A stretch of DNA of 64,000 nucleotides from Chryseolinea sp. H1M3-3 (GTDB lineage: Bacteria > Bacteroidota > Bacteroidia > Cytophagales > Cyclobacteriaceae): positions 98,858-162,857 of the forward strand of contig NZ_JARKMY010000004.1 in the NCBI RefSeq assembly GCF_029360725.1. The letters are read 5' to 3'. Each line of letters starts with the position of its first letter. The first letter of the stretch is position 1. The notes under the pieces are model-generated. The model searched no databases. It had not been told where the DNA came from and saw only the letters and a program-made list of their open reading frames with translations. Position numbers and translations under genes: made by a program. Below, piece by piece: positions 10,293-19,245 of this stretch.

Positions 10293-10415
10293 TACGAAAA
10301 AAGATAAACGCTACATCGTGTAAATTGCTGCCGTGTGATCCGATGAATGGGATCGGTGTCAACTCCCAATTCCCGCCGCGGCAACGGCTGGGATAGGGAT
10401 CCTTGACACTTGCCT

Positions 10416-12446
10416 TTACTGCAGTTTCCTATTGGATAACCCCAAACTGGTAGCCAGGTTCGCAAGGTTGAGTAGTAATGGACGATCATCTTCAGAACTT
10501 TTCTGCTGCATTTTCAGGATCAAACTTGAAATGGTCAGGTTTTTAATATCGTTCGTGGTTATATTATACTTCTGAGCGAAGTCGCGGATACGTGTTAATA
10601 GGTCGCCGCCATTTTCACCATCCCCTAATAATGCAGCTTTAATCTGAGTCGCGTTTTCACTTTCGTTGATTAAGCGATCAAAACCTTTCGCGGTCGAAAC
10701 TTGGTTGATAATATTCTGGAAGAACATCGTTTCTCCTCCGACAATATCGATGTTTGCTGATTTCAGTGCCTCTCCCAATACCATCGCTTGCGCTTCAGCG
10801 ACATCCTTCTGAATATTGATCTGAGCAAGTGCGATTTCTTTTTCTTTCGCAAGCAGCAACTTAAACTCTTCGTGATCTTTTCCAACGGCATCCAGTTTCT
10901 TCATTGCTTCCGCTTTTTCCTGAATGCCTGAAGCTTCCGCTAAAGCCTTTTCTTTTGTTACTTCCGCCTGCGACAGTCCCTCTTTGCGTTTTGCTTCAGC
11001 CATTTTTTCAACTACGGTCGCGTCAACGATACCTTGCCTTTCTGCGGCTTCAGCTTTTGCCATCATTACTTCGGCCTCGGACAGACCGATTGTTGCCTCC
11101 TCCCGCGCCTGCGCTTCAGCGAGGATTTTACGGGCTTCTGCCTGCTTCACGGCTGCTTCTTTTTTTGCATCCGCGTCAATGATCAACTGCTTCGCTTTCT
11201 CTTCCGCTGCTTTCTTTTCTGCCTCAGCAGCTTTCACTGTGTAAATCAGTTTTTCCTCTGCCTGTTGGCTTGCTTGTGTGAGTCCTACTGTTTTGTTACG
11301 CTCCACCTGACGGAACGCCTCCAGGTCTTTTAATCCCTGTTGCTCTTCGACAACACCCTTCTCCAACCTTACGCGGTCGCGAATTACATCCTGAATGTTC
11401 TTACGTTCTACCTCTAACGTCTTCTCCTTTTCAATTTGTGCCAGCGTTACAATCTTTTCACGCTCGGTAATTTCTAATGCACGATCTTTTTCTACACGCT
11501 CGGTTTCTACCGCATCCGTGCGTTGTTTATTTTTTTCAGCGATGATGATCTGGCGTAACTTATTTTCCTCCTGTACAGCAAGTGTCTCTTCGGTTTTGAT
11601 CCGTACCGTTTCTGATTTTAGTCTTTCTTCTTCTCTTACTTTAAGTATTTCAGCTTGTTCCCGCGACTTTATATTATCAATCTCTCTACGCTGCTTCTCT
11701 TCTTTTTCCGCCATCTGGCGTTCTAATTCCAGGATCGCTTCGCGTGCCTCAACATCTTGCTTCTTGATTACTTTTTCCTCTTCCCGCTTAATCAAATTAG
11801 CCTTTATGTTTTGCGCTGCAGTAAGCTCGGTGATCTTCTTAATACCTTGGGAGTCGAGGATATTTTGCGGGCTGAGGAATTTCATTTCTGTCTGCTCAAG
11901 AAAATCGATGGCGCAGTCGTCAAGGATATAACCGTTAAGATCGGTTCCAATGATATTCAGGATTTCAGTTCTGAACTCGCGACGTGCTTCATACAGTTCG
12001 ATAAAGTCAAATTTTTTACCCACTGTTTTTAAGGCTTCAGAGAATTTTGCTTCAAAGAGAATGCAAAGCGTTTCGATGTCGCTGGCTCTTTCTGTACCGA
12101 TGATCTGCGCTACGTTTAATACGTCATCAGCATTCTTGTTGACGCGGATAAAGAATGCCACTTTAATATCTGCACGGATATTGTCTTTACAAATAAGGCC
12201 ATCCTGTTCGAGACGATCGATCTGCAATTTTTTCACTGAGATATCCATGATCTCCATTTTATGGAGAATAGGAATTACATACATACCCCTGTTGAAGGCG
12301 ACTTTTCCACCACCAACACCAGTGCGCACAATTGCTTTGCCCTGCGGAATCTTTTTGTAGAAACTCGCAAAAGCAAAGAAGATAATAAAAATGATGAACA
12401 CAATTCCACCAATAAGCAATAAGCTAATGCCGCCAAGTACGTCCAT
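10416..12446 (-). CDS. Flotillin/YqiK-like SPFH-domain scaffold protein
   Basis: Membrane scaffold of 676 residues. An N-terminal transmembrane helix (about 7-28) is followed by an SPFH/band-7 domain (about 30-205) and a very long Glu/Ala/Lys-rich coiled coil (about 210-580) of the kind that drives flotillin oligomerisation. The C-terminal helical region ends near N-L-A-T-S-L-G-L. It matches bacterial YqiK/FloT in order and size. It is part of the leftward operon 14352-5451, 59 bp downstream of the OB-fold membrane protein gene. That gene pairing is a known one (YqiJ-YqiK, YuaF-YuaG). Confidence 0.92.
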   Translation of the reverse strand: MDVLGGISLLLIGGIVFIIFIIFFAFASFYKKIPQGKAIVRTGVGGGKVAFNRGMYVIPILHKMEIMDISVKKLQIDRLEQDGLICKDNIRADIKVAFFIRVNKNADDVLNVAQIIGTERASDIETLCILFEAKFSEALKTVGKKFDFIELYEARREFRTEILNIIGTDLNGYILDDCAIDFLEQTEMKFLSPQNILDSQGIKKITELTAAQNIKANLIKREEEKVIKKQDVEAREAILELERQMAEKEEKQRREIDNIKSREQAEILKVREEERLKSETVRIKTEETLAVQEENKLRQIIIAEKNKQRTDAVETERVEKDRALEITEREKIVTLAQIEKEKTLEVERKNIQDVIRDRVRLEKGVVEEQQGLKDLEAFRQVERNKTVGLTQASQQAEEKLIYTVKAAEAEKKAAEEKAKQLIIDADAKKEAAVKQAEARKILAEAQAREEATIGLSEAEVMMAKAEAAERQGIVDATVVEKMAEAKRKEGLSQAEVTKEKALAEASGIQEKAEAMKKLDAVGKDHEEFKLLLAKEKEIALAQINIQKDVAEAQAMVLGEALKSANIDIVGGETMFFQNIINQVSTAKGFDRLINESENATQIKAALLGDGENGGDLLTRIRDFAQKYNITTNDIKNLTISSLILKMQQKSSEDDRPLLLNLANLATSLGLSNRKLQ

Positions 12447-12505
12447 AGTGATCGGGAAAATTTAAGGTTTAAAGAAAGTGTTTACGATATTGAGTAGTTA
12501 TAAAG

Positions 12506-13186
12506 TCAAACGATGTTGGAGAGGTTTACCTCGGCGACTACTAGGTAATATTTTTTATCAGCGGATTCACCTGCAACCATTACTTCTGCATCATATTCGA
12601 TGGCTCCACCAGTTTTGCTCTTTACATTTATGCGCACGATATCGCTTTGAATTTTTACTTCTGCGGCACCGATCATATCGCCGGATATAGTACTTCGCAT
12701 TCTTCCAATTCTTCCTAATAGTTCCTGTGGTTCTTCTCCGTTATAGCCCATAGCATGATAAACTTTGACCAGTGGTTTTGTGGCATACCTTGTAATAACA
12801 TAAGCAACAAGAAAAACCGGGATGAGGGTGAGCACAGATTTCCAACCCCAGCTAGCCAATCCCAGCACTACCGATGATGCTAACGTAATGATCCAGGCAA
12901 CGAACTTAAAGACCGAATACACCATCATGAATGGTACTTTCCCAACGTTTACAAATTCCAACGCTTTCTGAACGAAAGATTGATCTGCCGCTACTTCGTC
13001 GCTGTCACCAGCAACATCAGTGTCCAGGTCAGCTCCCTCTACACTAAAATCTCGGTCAACTCCCGAATCTCCAAACAGATCACCTGCTATGAAGGTGGTT
13101 ATCCAGTAAAGCGCCGTCACGCCAGTGAGAACGGTCATAATCGCATTACTCAATGGATGGAAAAGTAAATCTAATATACCCGACAT
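12506..13186 (-). CDS. YqiJ/NfeD-like OB-fold membrane protein
   Basis: Protein of 226 residues, flotillin partner. Hydrophobic segments at about 14-36, 85-105 and 108-130 are followed by a C-terminal beta-rich OB-fold (about 145-226) with the G-R-I-G-R-M-R-S-T-I-S-G-D-M-I-G motif, typical of NfeD/YqiJ C-termini. An acidic linker (about 40-65) separates the first helix from the others. Such proteins sit in the inner membrane and are needed for flotillin assemblies. It is 22 bp downstream of pspA. Confidence 0.85.
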   Translation of the reverse strand: MSGILDLLFHPLSNAIMTVLTGVTALYWITTFIAGDLFGDSGVDRDFSVEGADLDTDVAGDSDEVAADQSFVQKALEFVNVGKVPFMMVYSVFKFVAWIITLASSVVLGLASWGWKSVLTLIPVFLVAYVITRYATKPLVKVYHAMGYNGEEPQELLGRIGRMRSTISGDMIGAAEVKIQSDIVRINVKSKTGGAIEYDAEVMVAGESADKKYYLVVAEVNLSNIV

Positions 13187-13208
13187 CGGAAAGTGTTTGG
13201 TTAACGAT

Positions 13209-13910
13209 TTAAGATATCCCTAATTTTTCTTTGATAGCCTGAAGATCTTTTTCAATAGATAACGAATCATCTTTTAGTATACGGTTCAATTCCTCTTTCT
13301 TACTATTCGTATCACGATGTATTTCGCCATAGGCTTTCGCTAGCGCTTCCTGGTCTTCAACTTTTGATTTCATACGCTCGAGCATGGTAATTATTCCGTT
13401 GTTATCGACATGGGCAAGTTGCTTATTCACTTGTTCCGTGGCTTTGCTAACTTTCACCCGTGCCTTCAATGTTCGCAACTCTTTCTCCCATTTCTCCATA
13501 TTTTCTTTCAGAATTTCTGTATTGCGCAGCATCTCCCTAGAGGATTGCTGTAAAGCGGCGACTTGCTGCCCAATGTCTTCTGATTCTATATAATATTTTT
13601 TATGGAGCGACAACGCTTCGCGTGCAAGCTCTTCAGCCTTTGACAGCTCGACTTGCCCAGACTGAGCTTTTTGCATGATCAATATAGCTTTTTCAGCATA
13701 ATTTCTTGACTCCTGCTGACGAGAATGATGATCATTTTCAGTGCGGATCGCCAGGGCTTTTACCTTGGCATAGGCCTCCGTCGCTTCTGCAAGATCAGTG
13801 CGCAGTTCACGAATGCCTTGTTCCGTCATTTTAATGGGATCTTCCATTTTATCAACTGCTGCATGGATTTCTGCCTGCCCTATTCTGAAAATTCTTTTGA
13901 AAATATTCAT
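13209..13910 (-). CDS. pspA: PspA/IM30 family membrane-stress protein
   Basis: Coiled-coil protein of 233 residues. I place the start at 13910 because the sequence M-N-I-F-K-R-I-F-R-I-G-Q-A-E matches the amphipathic membrane-binding helix that starts PspA/Vipp1 proteins; 33 further upstream codons do not look like PspA. Conserved features: M-E-D-P-I-K-M, a long antiparallel hairpin with A-x-x-Y-A-K-V-K, and a C-terminal helical part ending in E-K-L-G-I-S. Family members are bacterial ESCRT-III homologues that coat and repair damaged membranes. Its neighbours (YbjN-like upstream; OB-fold protein, flotillin and AAA+ downstream) point to a membrane-remodelling module. Confidence 0.9.
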   Translation of the reverse strand: MNIFKRIFRIGQAEIHAAVDKMEDPIKMTEQGIRELRTDLAEATEAYAKVKALAIRTENDHHSRQQESRNYAEKAILIMQKAQSGQVELSKAEELAREALSLHKKYYIESEDIGQQVAALQQSSREMLRNTEILKENMEKWEKELRTLKARVKVSKATEQVNKQLAHVDNNGIITMLERMKSKVEDQEALAKAYGEIHRDTNSKKEELNRILKDDSLSIEKDLQAIKEKLGIS

Positions 13911-13953
13911 GACTGATAATTTTTTAGGTTTAAAACAATCGTCCCTTTTAAGT

Positions 13954-14352
13954 TTATCGTTTAGAAAAATCGATGATCTGTTGAGAGAACTCACTGAGTA
14001 ATAATCCAAGAGAGTTCAAGGCACTCTCAAATTCGTTGAAGTCTATATTTTGTAGCTGCATGGTGTAGCGGAATAATACCCGGTCTCCTTCTTCATTGAT
14101 GACAAAGCCACCGTGAATCGTATCCCTGTTTTTCTGCAGGAGTTTCTTGAACATATCCAGATTATCCTCCCGAAACGAGAAGAGAAACTGTTCCATAATA
14201 AGAATTGGGGGTGCAATGCCGAGAATCAAATTATGGATACCATCGGCTTGATTATCAATCTTCAGAATGCCATTCTGCACATCTTTATACAGTATTCTGC
14301 AGTTAAGTCTAAGGGCAAATTCTTCGATGGTGTCAAAGTTTTTCATGAGCAT
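13954..14352 (-). CDS. YbjN/DUF2170-like protein (PspA partner)
   Basis: First gene of the leftward operon, about 133 residues. The start at 14352 follows a purine-rich AGAAGAAAT; an upstream in-frame start at 14400 would overlap the shared promoter. The C-terminal D-R-V-L-F-R-Y-T-M-Q-L and N-F..F-E-S-A-L-N-S-L segments resemble YbjN-fold (type III secretion chaperone-like) and DUF2170/YjfI proteins, which commonly neighbour PspA genes (as in E. coli yjfI-yjfJ). No enzymatic motif is visible. It probably binds PspA or acts as a chaperone-like adaptor (inference from neighbourhood). Confidence 0.7.
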   Translation of the reverse strand: MLMKNFDTIEEFALRLNCRILYKDVQNGILKIDNQADGIHNLILGIAPPILIMEQFLFSFREDNLDMFKKLLQKNRDTIHGGFVINEEGDRVLFRYTMQLQNIDFNEFESALNSLGLLLSEFSQQIIDFSKR

Positions 14353-14411
14353 AATTTCTTCTGACTGAACAAATCTATTAATTGTTTTCTTAAAATGCAA
14401 AAAAATTTAGC

Positions 14412-14442
14412 ATTGTGATAATGAAAATTACAATTATCTTTG
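14412..14442. promoter_or_regulatory. Shared divergent promoter with overlapping palindromes
   Basis: Between the divergent stress operon and the XRE gene lie two overlapping inverted repeats: ATTGTGAT...ATTACAAT (14412-14434, arms 7/8 matching, 7 bp spacer) and GATAAT...ATTATC (14417-14438). For the rightward gene, TTG at 14413-14415 and TATCTTTG at 14435-14442, 19 bp apart, fit the Bacteroidota -33/-7 promoter (TAnnTTTG). The ATG follows four bases later, so that transcript would be nearly leaderless. The palindrome sits between the promoter elements, as expected for a repressor site. Confidence 0.6.
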
Positions 14443-14446
14443 GGGC

Positions 14447-15124
14447 ATGACAAAGATCGGGGCCAATATCAAGAAGATTAGAACGACTAAAGGGCTGAGT
14501 CAGCAGGCGTTTGCTGATCTTTTTCAATTGACCAGAGGAAACATTTCTTCGTATGAAGAAAACCGAGCCGAACCGAGGATAGAAACCGTAATGCAAATTG
14601 CCAATTATTTTAGCATTCCCTTAAATCAATTTATTACGCAAAACCTCTCCATACATGAAATACTAAAATATAACGGCGATAAGTTGATCGAGGATGAAAA
14701 TCATATTATCAATCTTCAGCTTAGGCAAGTTCCCTTCATCAACGATGCCATTTACATGAAATGTTGTTACCATGAATTGTCATTTAATGATTGGAATAGT
14801 TTTCCGAAGCTGACATTGCCTGAAGTAAATAATCACCACATGCTTGCGTTGAGCTTCAACCCAACTATCTCGCATCACGAATCGCTTCCTAAATATCAAA
14901 TAGGTGATGTATTAATTTTCGAAGAGGTGACTCATCAGAATATTCATCTCTGTCAAAACAAGACTGGTCTATTTACTTCCGAGCGTGAGATCATGATTGG
15001 TCAGTATGAAATGAAGGATGAAAAAATTGATCTGGTGCTAAATGATTTTAAGAAAGAAAGATTCGATTTTAAATTTGCACAAAGATTTTGGAAACTATTT
15101 GCTTTGTATCAGCATGAGAAATAA
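14447..15124 (+). CDS. XRE-family regulator with S24/LexA-like C-terminal domain
   Basis: Protein of 225 residues. A helix-turn-helix at about 5-60 (I-R-T-T-K-G-L-S-Q-Q-A-F-A-D-L-F, R-G-N-I-S-S-Y-E-E-N-R-A-E-P) is joined to a C-terminal beta-rich domain. Its Y-Q-I-G-D-V-L-I-F-E segment recalls the S24 (LexA/CI) fold. I do not see the catalytic Ser-Lys pair, so it is probably a non-cleaving sensor. It is transcribed divergently from the PspA/flotillin/AAA+ operon and is the obvious candidate regulator of that operon and of itself. Confidence 0.85.
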   Translation: MTKIGANIKKIRTTKGLSQQAFADLFQLTRGNISSYEENRAEPRIETVMQIANYFSIPLNQFITQNLSIHEILKYNGDKLIEDENHIINLQLRQVPFINDAIYMKCCYHELSFNDWNSFPKLTLPEVNNHHMLALSFNPTISHHESLPKYQIGDVLIFEEVTHQNIHLCQNKTGLFTSEREIMIGQYEMKDEKIDLVLNDFKKERFDFKFAQRFWKLFALYQHEK

Positions 15125-15278
15125 AGATGTTCAAGAAGGGCGATCAATTTTTCATGTAAGTTTGAAGATGACTAAGGGCGTTTGAAAAAGAAGGAATATC
15201 TAAAAAAAAGAATCATTACTTGACTCCCTGTCTTTGCGACCTTTCCAAATTTTGATCACACATTGTGGAACTGATATG

Positions 15279-16661
15279 CTAGTCTGTAACAACGTTACCG
15301 TTAATATCTATTTCTGTTAAGACAAGATCGCGTTTCAGATAATCCGTTGTATAGTTATTTTCGTTGTAGTCGAATTGTTGAGATCCGAGCATCACGAAAT
15401 TTCCCGTCATGTTTTGAATTGCTGAATTGAAACTATCATAGTTTGTGCCGTATTGCTTGACCCACTCAGTTTGTCCTACCCTATTGACCTTTGCCACCCG
15501 CATAACGTCAAAAAAGATATACGTGAAATCCCCGGCTTCATGGGCCTCGATCCGTCCGTCATGCTGGTATTCTAAGTAGAGTAGCTTTGTTGGAAACCTG
15601 ATTGACCATTGCTCATTGCCCGCCGCATCCGTCTTAACAAATATATATTCCGACGGGCCAGAATATTCATAGCTTACAATACCATGATAAAACGTTCCGG
15701 AGGGTAATGCTATTGAATTACTAACGGGTTTATCAATGTCAAAAGTTTTTTCACCGATGCGGTCGCCTGCCAATTGCCGAAGTACCATTTTCCTAGCCCG
15801 TTGATCGGCGTCGGAGTTTTCAGCATACAAAAGCCTTATTACGCCTTCAGATTCCAACTTAAAAGATATCGGCGAATAGCCTTCTTCGCGGATATCCAAC
15901 ATATCCTCCGAGATGACGTCGAACGCCGAATCAAAAGATCTTAGTAACAGGCGCTCGCCACTTCCGTTATAGCCAGCGGCAAGGTATCCCGTTTTGGTTT
16001 CAATGACATCCAGGAAATACGTATATGTTTCACTTCTGTTAATAACGCTACCTGATCCATCAATTTCCCATAAATGTTGCTCCATCACGACTAGGTTACC
16101 TGACGAGTTTATGAACATCTTGCGCACGTTTGCGTAGGACTCGAAGGAAAGGCTATTTGATCTCAACGAATCAAAAGACGATGAAACTTGCAGAAATCTC
16201 CACGCATCTGCGCTGCTGCTACGGTTCCACGTGTGCACTACACGATATCCAGCGGTTGGATGTTCATACAGCATTTTTCCGTTTTCCGAAGCATTAATTT
16301 CCCCTATTCTTTTCCGCTCTGGCAAAACCGTAAGTATCGTGTCTGCGGAATTTTGCGGATTTTCCGTGAAAAGCGAGACACGGTAATTACCGGGGAAAAA
16401 ATATGTATGTGACTGAAATACATTGTCTCCTTGATTTCCGTCTCCAAAATTCCAAATCGCAGACAACAATTCATCACGAGAATTAACCCGCGAAAAAGCA
16501 ACAAAACCGACTGGAAGCCCCGCATAGATAACATCACTACCAACTTGTCGCGCGTCAATTCTTACTTTTTCCCTGATCCGCTCGGACGGATCGTCGATGC
16601 ACGAAGCCATGATCGCCGGTATTATAATTGCACATTTTTTTAAATATCCCCTTATCATCAT
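15279..16661 (-). CDS. PKD-domain surface lipoprotein
   Basis: Lipoprotein of about 460 residues. The start at 16661 gives M-M-I-R-G-Y-L-K-K followed by a hydrophobic stretch and the lipobox I-M-A-S-C; upstream codons only overlap the preceding gene. A PKD-like domain at about 35-110 carries the hallmark W-N-F-G-D-G-N and H-T-Y-F-F-P-G-N-Y. The remainder (about 120-460) is beta-rich, possibly a propeller of W-x-x-Y/F repeats. It overlaps the preceding gene by the four bases ATGA, so the two are translationally coupled. Function unknown; extracellular binding or adhesion is likely. Confidence 0.7.
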   Translation of the reverse strand: MMIRGYLKKCAIIIPAIMASCIDDPSERIREKVRIDARQVGSDVIYAGLPVGFVAFSRVNSRDELLSAIWNFGDGNQGDNVFQSHTYFFPGNYRVSLFTENPQNSADTILTVLPERKRIGEINASENGKMLYEHPTAGYRVVHTWNRSSSADAWRFLQVSSSFDSLRSNSLSFESYANVRKMFINSSGNLVVMEQHLWEIDGSGSVINRSETYTYFLDVIETKTGYLAAGYNGSGERLLLRSFDSAFDVISEDMLDIREEGYSPISFKLESEGVIRLLYAENSDADQRARKMVLRQLAGDRIGEKTFDIDKPVSNSIALPSGTFYHGIVSYEYSGPSEYIFVKTDAAGNEQWSIRFPTKLLYLEYQHDGRIEAHEAGDFTYIFFDVMRVAKVNRVGQTEWVKQYGTNYDSFNSAIQNMTGNFVMLGSQQFDYNENNYTTDYLKRDLVLTEIDINGNVVTD

Positions 16662-17356
16662 GGTTCTTTGTGAAATTGAAAAGCGCACGAAACTCCGGCA
16701 CGAACACCGCTCCAATCAACATCAAAGTCTGCGGGAGGCGGTGTACTAAAAATTGACGATTTAAGCTTCGGTTCACCGGACACATTAAATTCGTATTCAA
16801 CGAAGAGTACTAGTGCGAATCGTCCCAACGTTCGTGAAACGTCTGCACCAAATGAGAAGTATGAATTTATAGACGTAAACTTAGACCTCCTGTCCTCACT
16901 ATAGGTCGGATCGTGCAGATTTATGCTATGTTGAAAATTCGTTGAATTAAATAGCGCACCAATGTTGATACGCGCGTTGACCAGGTAGTTGCCCGTTGTG
17001 TAAACCTGAAAGAGATTTGACGATCCCGCTAGGAAACCGTTTACAACCACGTCACGATATGCAGTTCCAGAATAATCACTGTACGCTGACCTGCTTCCAG
17101 TGCGCAGATATCCCAACGTCATCCCCGTGGACCATATGTTTCGGATCTGAACACGAACGAATCCTCGTACAAAAGGTGTTGCAGGAAAATTCTGTACATT
17201 TTTATAAGGAATAATATTTCCACCAACAATTGTTTCCTTTTGCCGGAGTGAACTCATATTATAAAACCCATAGCCAGATTCCAATCCAGCTGATAACTTC
17301 TGACCTTGTGAAGGCAGACAGATCGACAGGAATATAATAACTATACTGATTCTCAT
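16658..17356 (-). CDS. Outer-membrane beta-barrel-like protein
   Basis: Protein of 232 residues with a signal peptide ending around P-S-Q-G-Q. Alternating hydrophobic strands and G-Y-G-F-Y, G-M-T-L-G-Y-L and F-A-L-V-L-F-V-E-Y-E-F segments follow, and it ends in F-Q-F-H. The pattern suggests a small outer-membrane barrel of the OmpA/OprF-like or T9SS-accessory kind. It is the middle gene of a three-gene operon with ATGA overlaps on both sides, so it could anchor or export the two lipoproteins beside it (inference). Confidence 0.6.
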   Translation of the reverse strand: MRISIVIIFLSICLPSQGQKLSAGLESGYGFYNMSSLRQKETIVGGNIIPYKNVQNFPATPFVRGFVRVQIRNIWSTGMTLGYLRTGSRSAYSDYSGTAYRDVVVNGFLAGSSNLFQVYTTGNYLVNARINIGALFNSTNFQHSINLHDPTYSEDRRSKFTSINSYFSFGADVSRTLGRFALVLFVEYEFNVSGEPKLKSSIFSTPPPADFDVDWSGVRAGVSCAFQFHKEP

Positions 17357-19245
17357 AAAGGAAAAGCAAATCCCCGCGTTGAATAAATGACGTTATTAAA
17401 CAGTCGGAATTGTTCGTAAGATGGGTACGCGACTTTCAAACTCTTCACCAATGAATTGCCAATAGGGTCAATTACCAAATACGTTGTTTGAGTGTCACCA
17501 ACAACGAAGCCAACATAACCCGTCAATGGATCATACGATACGCCGGAAAACGAATTGCCCTGGAAGCTAAATGTCTGCACTACATTGCGCGTTGAGAGAT
17601 CAATGACATCCATGTGGCCAGTACGGTAAACCACAAACAAGCGATCTGAACTACTTGAAAAAACAGCGTCCCGAATGTTTGCCCGGTCATTTAACAAGAT
17701 CAACTGACTCAACTGATCATTGACAATGGTATATAGTGTCCCATCATTAAAAAAGAATTTTGAATTCGGCGAGATATGCGGGGGTGCAGGAGTGGCTTGC
17801 AAGTATGGCGTTATCTTGATCTTTTTTTGTAGGTCAAACACGCCAACAACTTGTCCGGAAATGTAGAAACATGCCACTCCATCATTGGAAACTTCGATAC
17901 TATGCGCATACATTGAAAAACCGGAGTTAATGGCAGTAAAGTCAATCGTTTCCAAATAGTCCATGTTTTGATCGAATCGAATCACTTCCATCCCGGTAAA
18001 TAAGTAAAAATTCTTCCCATCAAACGATTTTCCATACATAGAATGCTCTGCAGACCACTGGTGCCCGGCCGACTGATAATATGCCTCAAATTCTACACGG
18101 CGATCGATCGAGCCTGTCACTGAATTCACAAGAAGAGCTTCATCAGGTTTAGAATTATCACTGATTAACATCTCGCGCGCACCATAATGGTGAAAGCCGT
18201 AGGTATCCAACGATGAAATACCATCAAACTCCAATTTATCCCCGGTCCAAACATGAAATTGATCAGCCCATCCTTTATCACTATAGCGACCAAAAGTAGA
18301 AAGGTAATACACGGTAGAGTGTCCGAACGGTGTGTCAATGGTCACTTCTCCAGATTGATTTGGTTCGAATTTTTGCTCAGGTTTGTTGTACGTGCCTAGC
18401 GATACCGTGGTAATATTGTTGTAAAACAGCGATGGCGGCCACCTAAGAACGACTTGATCATCGCTAATTGGCTGAATTTCAAATTGTAGTGTTTTGAAAT
18501 GCGTGTCTTTATGAATCCCTGACCGCGTGGATTTGTATCCCAAAAGGTCCACACGGTATCGAACATCACCGCCGATGTAGAGTGAATCGCGGAAGTATAA
18601 TGCTGTTGCATCTAAGGTCCATGGTTTTGGCATATGGTATTCTACCCACTGGCCGTTTGTGTCTTTGAAAAAACGTTTTACTTCATAATTGAGAAAGTTT
18701 GATTTCTCCGGAGGGTCCCATCGCACATAGAGCGTGCCCATTTCAGGTTCAATTGATTTAATCTCGACTGGATCACCTAACACTAAATCAACAACAATTT
18801 CGAAGTCCCTGTTGATCAACTTCTCCTCTTTGCCGAGAATCGAAGACAGGCTTTCAGATTGATTTACAAAAGCCGCAGTAATTGCAAGTGTGTGGCTTCC
18901 GTTGGCAAATTTGGCGGGGTCTACTAATAGCCTTGTCGGATTTTTTGGATCGATAATAGATATCCCATCAATGTATCCTTCCAAGCGAACCAGTTGATAA
19001 CCATCCTGTTCGATTTTATATGTTAAGTGGGTCGGCCGGTAGATATAGACCGGCGAATTTGCATTGATAAGGTTGATTTCCAACCCCTCGAAGGACGGTT
19101 TATCCACGACGACGAAGTTTTCTCCTTCCGGTTCGAAACATCCATAGAGCAGCAGTGTCACAACGACTATTAAAGCGTTGGGATTCAGACAACGGACAAA
19201 CAATTTATGTTTTGAATAAAGCACGATCGGAGATACAAACCGCAC
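17353..19245 (-). CDS. Large surface lipoprotein with Ig/FN3-like and propeller regions
   Basis: Protein of 630 residues. A hydrophobic stretch at about 24-36 ends in the lipobox L-L-Y-G-C, giving a lipoprotein with an unusually long n-region. The first ~340 residues resemble repeated beta-sandwich (FN3/Ig-like) domains (S-G-x-H-K-D, V-V-L-R-W-P-P). The last ~280 read as a WD/YVTN-like beta-propeller (S-S-D-R-L-F-V-V-Y, D-V-I-D-L-S-T-R-N-V-V-Q-T-F). It leads the three-gene surface operon. The role is unknown; such architectures usually bind glycans or proteins at the cell surface. Confidence 0.6.
   Translation of the reverse strand: MRFVSPIVLYSKHKLFVRCLNPNALIVVVTLLLYGCFEPEGENFVVVDKPSFEGLEINLINANSPVYIYRPTHLTYKIEQDGYQLVRLEGYIDGISIIDPKNPTRLLVDPAKFANGSHTLAITAAFVNQSESLSSILGKEEKLINRDFEIVVDLVLGDPVEIKSIEPEMGTLYVRWDPPEKSNFLNYEVKRFFKDTNGQWVEYHMPKPWTLDATALYFRDSLYIGGDVRYRVDLLGYKSTRSGIHKDTHFKTLQFEIQPISDDQVVLRWPPSLFYNNITTVSLGTYNKPEQKFEPNQSGEVTIDTPFGHSTVYYLSTFGRYSDKGWADQFHVWTGDKLEFDGISSLDTYGFHHYGAREMLISDNSKPDEALLVNSVTGSIDRRVEFEAYYQSAGHQWSAEHSMYGKSFDGKNFYLFTGMEVIRFDQNMDYLETIDFTAINSGFSMYAHSIEVSNDGVACFYISGQVVGVFDLQKKIKITPYLQATPAPPHISPNSKFFFNDGTLYTIVNDQLSQLILLNDRANIRDAVFSSSSDRLFVVYRTGHMDVIDLSTRNVVQTFSFQGNSFSGVSYDPLTGYVGFVVGDTQTTYLVIDPIGNSLVKSLKVAYPSYEQFRLFNNVIYSTRGFAFPL

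Noticed and set aside
10292..10489. 65-codon frame between the ATPase and flotillin genes
   Set aside because: Overlaps the flotillin 3' end in another frame and shows no protein-like sequence.
16658..16661. Longer start of the PKD lipoprotein at 16715
   Set aside because: It begins with TTG, overlaps the upstream gene by 58 bp and precedes the signal peptide with non-protein-like codons; the ATGA-coupled start is better.
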